Source: Atopobium sp.
Lineage (GTDB): Bacteria; Actinomycetota; Coriobacteriia; Coriobacteriales; Atopobiaceae
DNA length: 5,201 bases
Assembly (NCBI GenBank): GCA_018376005.1
Contig: JAHACE010000038.1
Span: 1-5,201, forward strand
Direction: 5' to 3'
This document shows positions 1 to 5,201 of the stretch, in pieces. How positions within the stretch are numbered: position 1 is the stretch's first letter; every line of letters starts with the position of its first letter. Made by a program: the position numbers and the translations under genes. The notes beneath the pieces were generated by a model. The model was not told the DNA's origin. It saw nothing but the letters and a program-made list of their open reading frames with translations, and did not search any database.

Positions 1-621
1 TCAGGTAAGTCTACTGTTGCACGGCTTATCGCAGGTTTCTGGGATCCAAATGAAGGGTCTGTTTCTATTGGAGGACAAGATATTCGTTCCTGCACTCCAG
101 CTCAACTCGCAGACCTTGTAGCTTACGTTGATCAAGATAGTTACCTTTTTGACGAGACCATTATGGAAAACATCAGGATGGGTAAAAAAGATGCCACCGA
201 TGAAGAGGTAATTGCTTGTGCAAAAGCTTCTGGATGCCACAACTTTATCCAATCGCTTCCTCATGGTTATCAAACGGTTGTAGGAGGCTCGGGAGGTCAC
301 CTTTCTGGTGGCGAGCGTCAGCGCGTGGCAATTGCTCGAGCTATGCTCAAAAATGCACCTATTATCATGCTCGATGAAGCAACAGCCTACGCAGATCCAG
401 AATCAGAAGCAGAGGTTGAATCTGCAGTTGCAAAGCTGGTGGCTGGTAAAACGTTGGTGGTTATTGCGCACCGTCTTTCAACCGTACAAAATGCCGACAA
501 AATTGTTGTTGTTAATAATGGCTCCATTGAAGCTGAGGGTACTCACGAGCAGCTTATGGAGGCATGTCCGCTCTATGCAACCATGTATCGCGCTCATATC
601 GGCGCACTTGATGAGGCTTAA
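1..621 (+). CDS. ABC transporter half-transporter, C-terminal nucleotide-binding domain (5' truncated by window edge)
   Basis: Only the last 206 residues are visible; the frame is open from base 1 and ends at TAA 619-621. It hydrolyses ATP to drive a membrane transporter. Seen directly: the fragment begins inside Walker A (SGKST, codons 1-5), followed by the Q-loop Gln (133-135, in VDQDSYLF), the ABC signature LSGGERQ (301-321), Walker B with catalytic Glu (IIMLDEA, 361-381), a D-loop ADPESE and the H-loop His (469-471, in IAHRLS). All visible ATPase residues are intact. The membrane domain expected of this family lies off the left edge, so its presence is inferred from the downstream partner, which has one. 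The FWDPNEG stretch after Walker A and the D-loop context ATAYADPE recall the IrtA/YbtP-like branch of exporter-fold transporters; a general multidrug-type exporter is the alternative. The downstream gene starts 14 nt after the stop, so the two are almost certainly one operon and form a heterodimer. Confidence 0.93.
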   Translation, partial: SGKSTVARLIAGFWDPNEGSVSIGGQDIRSCTPAQLADLVAYVDQDSYLFDETIMENIRMGKKDATDEEVIACAKASGCHNFIQSLPHGYQTVVGGSGGHLSGGERQRVAIARAMLKNAPIIMLDEATAYADPESEAEVESAVAKLVAGKTLVVIAHRLSTVQNADKIVVVNNGSIEAEGTHEQLMEACPLYATMYRAHIGALDEA

Positions 622-626
622 GGAGG
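620..626 (+). promoter_or_regulatory. Ribosome binding site of the second ABC transporter gene
   Basis: A full AAGGAGG overlaps the TAA stop of the upstream gene and lies 9 nt before the ATG at 636. The overlap of stop and Shine-Dalgarno supports translational coupling of the two half-transporters and fixes the start of the second gene. Confidence 0.85.
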
Positions 627-635
627 GGAGTAGCA

Positions 636-2369
636 ATGTTATCTGTCTTAAAAATGTACTTTCAGTTTGGAAGTTCTTATCGCCAGAAACTCTATAAGGG
701 CCTTTTCTTTACCATTCTTGGCTGCCTCTTTGAAGGCGTACAAATAACGGCGCTTTGGATTGTTTTTACTGCTCTTACTACGGATACACTCTCAACTCAG
801 ACGATATTTTCTGCGCTGGGAGTTATGCTTCTGAGCATTATAGGAGCGTTCATTTGCGCTCATTTTAAGAGTGAGAATTTCTGTGATGCTAATTTTAGTA
901 TGGCTGGTACCAAGCGCGCGGAAATTGGAGATACACTGCGCCGCCTTCCTATGGGTTATTTTAACGAGAATAGCCTGGGTGAAGTAACAGCTGTTATGAC
1001 CAATCAGCTAGATGTAATGCAAAGTCTGGGTGGCCTACTTTATATGATGGTTGTTGGAGGATTAGCTTTAACTGCAATTATTGTTGTGTTCTTGTTTGTG
1101 TTTTGTTGGCAACTAGGCCTTATAACTGCAGCTACGTTTGTTCTTTTCTGCATTACTATGGAGCTGCTCCAGGTCTACGTGCGCAATGTATCAGATAAGT
1201 ATGTAGCTGCTAATACCACCTTAATCAGTGCTGTTCTTGAATATGTCCGCGGAATCAGTGTAGTAAGGGCGTTTTCTCTTATTGATGATGCTGAAGGAAA
1301 ATATGCCAAAGCAGTTGACGATTGTCGCGTTCAAGCGCTTAACCTTGAGCTTAAGGCACTTCGTTTCTCAGTTTTGCAAATGGTCATCTCCAAGGCCACC
1401 AGCATTATCATGTGCCTAGTATCAGTTGGTTTATGGCTATCTGGAACACTTGATACAGCTGCTTGTTTAACCGTAGTAGTTATGTCATTTATGTTGTTTA
1501 GTCGCCTAGAATCTGCTGGTCGTTTCTCAACTATTCTGCGCAATCTTGAAATTGCAATGGAACAAACAAATGCTATTCTCGCCACCCCCGCAATGAAGGA
1601 GGGAGAGGGTCTTGAGAAAGCGGCATCTTGCGACATTGAACTTTCTCATGTTTCCTTTGGCTACGATGACAGGAAAATTCTTGAAGATGTCAGCCTTTCT
1701 ATTCCCGCAGGAACCTCTTGTGCCATTGTGGGCCCAAGTGGTTCGGGCAAAACAACGCTTGTCCGCCTTATTGAGCGTTTTTGGGATGTAAATGCAGGTC
1801 AAGTGACACTTGGTGGACGCGATGTGCGCGACTACAAAGTTGATGCACTCCTGCAAAATTTCTCTACCGTTTTTCAGGGAGTATTCCTTTTTGATGACAC
1901 CATTGAGAACAACATTAAGTTTGGCAATCCAAGTGCAACTCATGAGCAAGTAGTTGACGCAGCTAAGCGTGCCTGCTGTGAAGAGTTTATCCAGGCGTTA
2001 CCTGACGGATATGAAACACGCTTAGGAGAAGGCGGCTCAATGCTTTCTGGCGGCGAGCGTCAGCGTCTCTCTATTGCGCGCGCCATTTTAAAAGACGCTC
2101 CAATCGTGGTGCTTGATGAGGCTACGGCTAATGTTGATCCAGAAAACGAGCTTGAACTTCAGCGCGCAATCGCCGAGCTCACAAAGTCTAAGACTGTCAT
2201 CATGATTGCCCATCGCTTAAAAACAGTGCGCAATGCTAATCAGATACTTGTCCTGGATAAGGGTCGTATTGTTCAGCGGGGAACCCATGAATCCCTCATG
2301 AAAGAAGGCGGCATCTACGCTGATTTTGTTAATATGCGCGAGAAAACCGTCGGCTGGAAAATTGCGTAA
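636..2369 (+). CDS. ABC transporter half-transporter: exporter-type membrane domain fused to nucleotide-binding domain
   Basis: This complete 577-residue protein has the usual length for a half-transporter. Residues ~20-300 form the membrane domain, with hydrophobic segments at about 22-47, 57-76, 132-155, 158-180, 245-268 and 274-290, consistent with six helices. Residues ~333-577 form the ATPase: A-loop Tyr343, Walker A GPSGSGKTT (366-374), Q-loop Gln414, signature LSGGERQ (470-476), Walker B VVLDEA (491-496, catalytic Glu495), D-loop NVDPE (499-503) and H-loop His526. The start is set by AAGGAGG 9 nt upstream. It most likely dimerises with the product of the preceding gene at the cytoplasmic membrane. 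Both ATPase domains carry an FWD motif after Walker A and a DPE-type D-loop, recalling IrtB/YbtQ-like transporters (exporter fold, known to handle siderophores in some species). That is an inference; no substrate can be read from the sequence, and it could equally be a drug, lipid or peptide exporter. Confidence 0.95.
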   Translation: MLSVLKMYFQFGSSYRQKLYKGLFFTILGCLFEGVQITALWIVFTALTTDTLSTQTIFSALGVMLLSIIGAFICAHFKSENFCDANFSMAGTKRAEIGDTLRRLPMGYFNENSLGEVTAVMTNQLDVMQSLGGLLYMMVVGGLALTAIIVVFLFVFCWQLGLITAATFVLFCITMELLQVYVRNVSDKYVAANTTLISAVLEYVRGISVVRAFSLIDDAEGKYAKAVDDCRVQALNLELKALRFSVLQMVISKATSIIMCLVSVGLWLSGTLDTAACLTVVVMSFMLFSRLESAGRFSTILRNLEIAMEQTNAILATPAMKEGEGLEKAASCDIELSHVSFGYDDRKILEDVSLSIPAGTSCAIVGPSGSGKTTLVRLIERFWDVNAGQVTLGGRDVRDYKVDALLQNFSTVFQGVFLFDDTIENNIKFGNPSATHEQVVDAAKRACCEEFIQALPDGYETRLGEGGSMLSGGERQRLSIARAILKDAPIVVLDEATANVDPENELELQRAIAELTKSKTVIMIAHRLKTVRNANQILVLDKGRIVQRGTHESLMKEGGIYADFVNMREKTVGWKIA

Positions 2370-2407
2370 CTACTGGCAAGTCACTGAGAAATATCACGCG
2401 TAAAAAA

Positions 2408-2439
2408 ATATGCACCCAAGCAAGCGCTTGGGTGCATAT
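2408..2439 (-). terminator. Intrinsic terminator for pyk (and ldhA-pyk transcript)
   Basis: A perfect 14-bp inverted repeat (arms 2408-2421 and 2426-2439, core GCACCCAAGC / GCTTGGGTGC) encloses a 4-nt loop. Read on the minus strand the hairpin begins 22 nt after the pyk stop and is followed by a run of T (plus-strand A at 2402-2408), as expected for Rho-independent termination. On the plus strand the hairpin is followed by ATAACGTTAAAG, not a T-run, so it would serve the converging ABC operon only weakly, if at all. No second terminator is seen in the 92-nt gap 2370-2461. Confidence 0.9.
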
Positions 2440-2461
2440 AACGTTAAAGCTGAAATGCGGT

Positions 2462-3904
2462 TTACTGAACCTGGCAGATCATAGCAACATTAGTTGAAGT
2501 GGTGTAGTCACCAAGACGTGGGCTGGTATGAGGATCGCCAGCAGTCAGAACTACAATGTCGCCGGTCTCAACAACGCCAACCTCTTTTGCAACGTTTAGA
2601 GCGTTGTACATGGTGTTAGAAAGTGTGCCCTGCTCAGAGGTCTTGAATGCATAGACGCCCCAATAGAAGCAAGTGCGACGAACTGCCTCATCGGATGGAG
2701 ACATTGCATACAGAGGACGCTTTGGACGGAAGTTAGAAACAAGGCGAGCGGTACGGCCAGAGTGTGTTGGGCAGATGATGCACTTTGCGTCAACACGGAT
2801 TGCCATATCAACTGCAGCAAAGCCAGTAGCGCCATTGACATTCTTAAGGCCCTCACGCTGGTGATAAACATCCTTGACTGGCAGGTACTTCTCGGTCTCC
2901 TTGCAGATGGAAGCCATAGTCTTTACTGCCTCAACAGGGTACTTACCAGCTGCGGACTCACCAGAAAGCATGACGCAGTCAGTGCCGTCGTAGATTGCGT
3001 TAGCAACGTCGGTAACCTCTGCACGGGTTGGGCGAGGGTTGCGAATCATAGAATCAAGCATCTGAGTTGCGGTGATGACAGGCTTGTAGGCATCGTTGCA
3101 TTTCTTGATGATAGTCTTCTGGATGTGAGGAACCTCAGCTGCAGGAACCTCAACACCAAGGTCACCACGGGCAACCATGATGCCGTTAGAAGCTGCAAGA
3201 ATCTCGTCAAAGTTCTTTACGCCAAGAGCAGACTCAATCTTAGGGAAGATCTGTACGTTAGGAGTGCCCATCTCACGGCAGATGTTACGAATCTCCTCAA
3301 CTGCAGCGCCATCACGGATGAAGGAAGCAGCAATTGCGTCAATACCAAGCTCGCAACCAAACATGATGTCTGCGCGGTCCTGCTCAGTAACGGAAGGAAG
3401 GCCAATGTTGACGTTAGGAACGTTTACGCCCTTCTTCTCGCCAAGCTCACCGCCGTTGATGATCTTGCAGTGCATGTCGGTGCCCTCAACGTGATCAACC
3501 TCAAGACCAATGAGGCCGTCATCAATAAGGATGATAGAGCCTTTCTTGACCTCTTTTGGAAGATTCTTGTAGTCAAGCGAGAAGCGCTGAGCATTACCAA
3601 TGACATCATCATCGGTGGTTACAATGACGGACTCACCAGTAGTAAGGGTGACCTTCTTGCCATCCTCGAGAAGACCGGTGCGAACCTCAGGTCCCTTTGT
3701 ATCAAGCATGATAGCAATAGGAATACCAAGCTCATCAGAGATAGAACGAACGCGACCAATCATAGTGCGGTGATACTCATGGCTACCGTGCGAGAAGTTG
3801 AAGCGTGCGACGTTCATGCCAGCAAGAATGAGCTCACGAAGGACCTCATCACTTTCTGTAGCAGGACCCATAGTACAAACAATCTTGGTCTTTTTGCGAG
3901 CCAT
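2462..3904 (-). CDS. pyk: Pyruvate kinase
   Basis: Pyruvate kinase transfers phosphate from phosphoenolpyruvate to ADP, giving pyruvate and ATP, the last energy-yielding step of glycolysis in the cytoplasm. The 480-residue product is the usual length for the form lacking the extra C-terminal phosphohistidine-type domain of Bacillus enzymes. Seen motifs: ARFNFSHG (33-40, nucleotide and K+ site), LDTKGPEVRTG (67-77), FPKIES (220-225, catalytic Lys222 and metal-binding Glu224), ARGDLGVE (245-252, metal Asp248), TATQMLDSM (278-286), and a C-terminal effector domain from ~365 with a THSGRTAR loop (380-387). Glu73 sits where Glu marks K+-dependent enzymes (Lys marks K+-independent ones), so K+ dependence is predicted. 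The start is placed at the ATG at 3904: it gives the typical MARKKTKIV N-terminus and has AAGGAG just upstream. The frame stays open to 3934, but that would add ten atypical residues and bury the ribosome site inside the gene. ldhA lies 79 nt upstream on the same strand. Confidence 0.97.
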   Translation of the reverse strand: MARKKTKIVCTMGPATESDEVLRELILAGMNVARFNFSHGSHEYHRTMIGRVRSISDELGIPIAIMLDTKGPEVRTGLLEDGKKVTLTTGESVIVTTDDDVIGNAQRFSLDYKNLPKEVKKGSIILIDDGLIGLEVDHVEGTDMHCKIINGGELGEKKGVNVPNVNIGLPSVTEQDRADIMFGCELGIDAIAASFIRDGAAVEEIRNICREMGTPNVQIFPKIESALGVKNFDEILAASNGIMVARGDLGVEVPAAEVPHIQKTIIKKCNDAYKPVITATQMLDSMIRNPRPTRAEVTDVANAIYDGTDCVMLSGESAAGKYPVEAVKTMASICKETEKYLPVKDVYHQREGLKNVNGATGFAAVDMAIRVDAKCIICPTHSGRTARLVSNFRPKRPLYAMSPSDEAVRRTCFYWGVYAFKTSEQGTLSNTMYNALNVAKEVGVVETGDIVVLTAGDPHTSPRLGDYTTSTNVAMICQVQ

Positions 3905-3983
3905 ATCTCTCCTTTTCATAGGAATTGAAATCACATTCAGATATCAATAGTAACCGTTTTTGAAGCGATTGTTTCTCTGGCGC
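3905..3983 (-). other. ldhA-pyk intergenic gap
   Basis: These 79 nt separate the ldhA stop from the pyk start. I see no strong hairpin followed by T residues, so read-through from ldhA into pyk is plausible. A TACTAT hexamer (minus strand, 3952-3947) could be a -10 for a separate pyk promoter, but the sequence 16-18 nt upstream does not resemble TTGACA. The gap is therefore consistent with co-transcription, with or without a weak internal promoter. Confidence 0.5.
3909..3914 (-). promoter_or_regulatory. Ribosome binding site that decides the pyk start
   Basis: On the minus strand AAGGAG is followed by AGAT and then the ATG at 3904. Of the three in-frame ATGs (3934, 3919, 3904) only the last has a Shine-Dalgarno in front of it; the ATG at 3919 directly precedes and overlaps this site and cannot use it. 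Confidence 0.8.
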
Positions 3984-4988
3984 TTAGCAAACCACACTTT
4001 TATCAACGTAGTCAGTGCCCTCAGCAAAAGCAGTTGCGTTATCAAGCGTAACCTGAGCAATTTGCGAGAGAGCCTCATGCGTAAAGAATGCCTGGTGACT
4101 TGTCATGACTACGTTAGGGAAGGAGCAAAGCGTAGAAGTAACTGAGTCAAAGACCTCAGCACCGCGATCCTTATAGACGTTTGGATTTTCTTCTTCATAA
4201 ACATCAAGGCCACAAGCACCAATCTTGCCAGAAAGAATGCCGCGAATAAGAGCCTTGGTGTCAATAAGTCCGCCGCGACCAGTATTAACGAGGATGACAC
4301 CATCTTTCATCTTTCCGATGGTCTTATCGTTAATCATGTGGTAGCTCTCGTCATTCAAGAAAGCGTGGAGTGAGATGAAGTCTGAACGCTCCCAAAGCTC
4401 ATCATAGCTGACATACTCATCAACAACGTGCTCGTCATTGACAAGGCTCATATTTGGATAGAGATCTGCGCCAAGAACGTGCATACCAAAGCCCTTGCAA
4501 ATACGGCAGAGCGCAGCACCAATGCGGCCAGTTCCTACAATACCTGCAGTTTTTCCGTGAAGGGTTTCACCTACAAGACCAGCAAGTGAGAAGTTATTCT
4601 CGCGAATTCTGATGTAACCACGGTGAATACGACGGTTAGCAGCAAGCGCAAGACCCATTGCGTGCTCTGCAATTGCCTCAGGAGAGTAGGCAGGTACGCG
4701 CGTAACCGTAATACCAAGGTCTTTAGCAGCATTAACGTCAACGGCATCAAAGCCAGCGCAGCGCATAAGTAGAAGCTTAACGTCAAAGCCGGCAAGAATC
4801 TCAAGGGTCAGAATTGAAGCATCTGCATTAACAAAAGCGCAGACAGCGTCATAACCCTTAGCAAAGCCTGCGGTCATAGGCGTAAGGTTGGAATCAATGT
4901 AATCGATTGAAACATCTGGATACTTTGGAAGCTCAAGGTTAAAGGAATCTTTGTCATAACTTTGAGCACCATAAAACAGGATTTTCAT
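3984..4988 (-). CDS. ldhA: D-lactate dehydrogenase (NAD-dependent D-2-hydroxyacid dehydrogenase family)
   Basis: The enzyme reduces pyruvate to D-lactate with NADH, regenerating NAD+ during fermentation in the cytoplasm. The 334 residues match the family length and can be followed alongside E. coli LdhA from end to end: RCAGFD (76-81), VPAYSPEAIAEH (98-109), NRRIHRGY (118-125), NNFSLAGL (131-138), Rossmann motif GTGRIG (152-157), NTGRGGLID (235-243) and SHQAF (297-301). The catalytic triad is visible as Arg238, Glu267 and His298. Asp175 at the end of the second Rossmann strand points to NAD rather than NADP. One departure is HAFLNDES (208-215), where the family usually has an HxPLTPE-like loop. 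The start is fixed by AAGGAGG 5 nt upstream of the ATG. Another 2-hydroxyacid specificity is possible, but the overall LdhA-like pattern and pyk as the next gene favour D-lactate. The symbol ldhD is also used for this enzyme. Confidence 0.92.
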   Translation of the reverse strand: MKILFYGAQSYDKDSFNLELPKYPDVSIDYIDSNLTPMTAGFAKGYDAVCAFVNADASILTLEILAGFDVKLLLMRCAGFDAVDVNAAKDLGITVTRVPAYSPEAIAEHAMGLALAANRRIHRGYIRIRENNFSLAGLVGETLHGKTAGIVGTGRIGAALCRICKGFGMHVLGADLYPNMSLVNDEHVVDEYVSYDELWERSDFISLHAFLNDESYHMINDKTIGKMKDGVILVNTGRGGLIDTKALIRGILSGKIGACGLDVYEEENPNVYKDRGAEVFDSVTSTLCSFPNVVMTSHQAFFTHEALSQIAQVTLDNATAFAEGTDYVDKSVVC

Positions 4989-4993
4989 AACTG

Positions 4994-5000
4994 CCTCCTT
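4994..5000 (-). promoter_or_regulatory. Ribosome binding site of ldhA
   Basis: A full AAGGAGG on the minus strand lies 5 nt before the ldhA ATG. It is directly preceded by an inverted repeat (5001-5019), so its accessibility could depend on RNA folding. Confidence 0.85.
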
Positions 5001-5019
5001 GCCAAAACCAATGTTTGGC
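5001..5019 (-). repeat. Inverted repeat in the ldhA leader, abutting the Shine-Dalgarno
   Basis: Arms GCCAAA (5001-5006) and TTTGGC (5014-5019) are perfect complements around a 7-nt spacer. In the ldhA transcript the hairpin would end at the base just before AAGGAGG. It could act as an mRNA stabiliser, a translation modulator or, as DNA, a protein site. There is no T-run behind it, so it is not an intrinsic terminator. Confidence 0.5.
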
Positions 5020-5042
5020 TTATGTTGTTATGTTCTGCGTTT

Positions 5043-5090
5043 ATTGTACCCCTTGGATAACAATTATTTGCCACATAACAGGAGTTTTAA
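5043..5090 (-). promoter_or_regulatory. Candidate ldhA promoter region
   Basis: On the minus strand TACAAT (5048-5043) is a one-mismatch -10 that would give a leader of nearly 50 nt, but no good -35 lies 16-18 nt upstream. A second possibility is AATAAT (5068-5063) with TTAAAA (5090-5085) 16 nt upstream, one and two mismatches from consensus. I cannot choose between them. The absence of a good -35 for the TACAAT site would fit an activator-dependent or regulated promoter. Confidence 0.4.
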
Positions 5091-5105
5091 GAAATATTTA
5101 TGAGG

Positions 5106-5133
5106 TTTGAAAAAAGAAAGAATACGGTAAAAT
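5106..5133 (+). promoter_or_regulatory. Candidate promoter reading rightward off the window
   Basis: TAAAAT (5128-5133) is a one-mismatch -10. A -35-like TTGAAA lies at 5107-5112 with a 15-nt spacer, or TTTGAA at 5106-5111 with 16 nt. The A-rich stretch 5108-5119 falls inside the spacer. Transcription would begin near 5140, inside the tandem repeats, and would serve a gene beyond the right edge. The start of the repeats overlaps the -10. Confidence 0.45.
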
Positions 5134-5177
5134 GATAGGGCATTGTAAGGTCCTATGATAGGACGTTGTAAGGTCCT
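5132..5177 (+). repeat. Two contiguous copies of a 23-bp direct repeat
   Basis: Copies at 5132-5154 and 5155-5177 abut with no spacer and differ at only two positions (9th and 11th). Each begins ATGATAGG and ends TTGTAAGGTCCT. Neither copy is part of a credible gene: reading from each ATG meets TGA after a few codons. The junction forms GTCCTAT-G-ATAGGAC (5150-5164), a perfect dyad with one central base. The block sits at and just downstream of a candidate plus-strand promoter, so an operator pair or a structured leader RNA is the most likely role. I do not recognise the motif. Confidence 0.9.
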
Positions 5178-5201
5178 GACACGGCAACCTTGGTGAGCCC
5201 T
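5178..5201 (+). other. Unassigned sequence at right edge
   Basis: No start codon with a ribosome site and no known RNA motif is recognisable here. If transcribed from the candidate promoter this would be leader sequence; ACCTT (5187-5191) can pair with AAGGT in either repeat copy. Confidence 0.3.

Noticed and set aside
2762..3928. A 388-codon open frame antisense to pyk
   Set aside because: It lies almost wholly inside the certain pyk gene in the opposite strand. Its translation shows no recognisable domain and I see no ribosome site. Long antisense frames are expected opposite genes with biased codon use.
3905..3934. Longer pyk start at 3934 or 3919
   Set aside because: Neither ATG has a Shine-Dalgarno in front, the added residues are not typical of pyruvate kinases, and the AAGGAG for the 3904 start would fall within the coding region.
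3916..3945. TTGATA with TCCTAT 18 nt downstream as a pyk promoter (minus strand)
   Set aside because: Transcription would start inside or after the Shine-Dalgarno, leaving no usable leader for pyk.
3962..3985. AAGCG/CGCTT inverted repeat just after the ldhA stop, as a terminator
   Set aside because: Only 5 bp with a 13-nt loop and no T-run on the minus strand; too weak to call.
5055..5065. GGATAACAATT, identical to half of the E. coli lac operator
   Set aside because: An 11-bp match without the other half of the operator and in an unrelated organism is most likely coincidence. The opposite half here is only loosely related (an imperfect dyad with TACAAT).
5132..5177. CRISPR array or integrase attachment site
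   Set aside because: There is no spacer between the copies, only two units, and no cas, integrase or tRNA sequence in the window.
5132..5201. Small peptide genes starting at the ATG of each repeat copy
   Set aside because: Reading from these ATGs meets TGA after 8 and 13 codons, and no Shine-Dalgarno precedes either one.

Overview
The window most resembles a chromosomal segment from a fermentative Gram-positive anaerobe. Its features are strong AAGGAGG-type ribosome binding sites, balanced-to-slightly-AT-rich composition, a D-lactate dehydrogenase and a short (480-residue) pyruvate kinase. A coriobacterial origin (Atopobium/Lancefieldella/Olsenella-like) is my best guess from general familiarity. 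It is not proven by anything in the sequence, and a Firmicute cannot be excluded.

Layout. Positions 1-2369 hold two plus-strand genes for a paired ABC transporter. The first is cut by the left edge, so only its nucleotide-binding domain is visible, starting inside Walker A. The second is a complete 577-residue half-transporter starting 14 nt after the first one's stop. Together they look like a heterodimeric, exporter-fold transporter; details of the nucleotide-binding domains suggest the IrtAB/YbtPQ-like branch, but the substrate is unknown. Positions 2370-2461 form a convergent intergenic gap with a 14-bp intrinsic terminator, oriented mainly for the minus-strand genes.

Positions 2462-4988 hold two minus-strand genes in transcription order ldhA (D-lactate dehydrogenase) then pyk (pyruvate kinase), separated by 79 nt with no clear terminator. 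They encode the last two steps of lactate fermentation: Pyk makes ATP and pyruvate from phosphoenolpyruvate, and the dehydrogenase reduces pyruvate to D-lactate and regenerates NAD+. A shared transcript is plausible.

Positions 4989-5201 are non-coding. The left part holds the ldhA leader, with a hairpin abutting its Shine-Dalgarno, a candidate -10, and several TGTTAT-type motifs that could be operator half-sites. The right part holds a candidate plus-strand promoter reading off the window, followed at once by two contiguous copies of a 23-bp direct repeat with a near-perfect palindrome at their junction. This repeat block is the one element not explained by the genes and is the main thing worth following up. 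Otherwise the window is ordinary core metabolism plus a transporter; I see no phage, CRISPR, insertion sequence, tRNA or rRNA.
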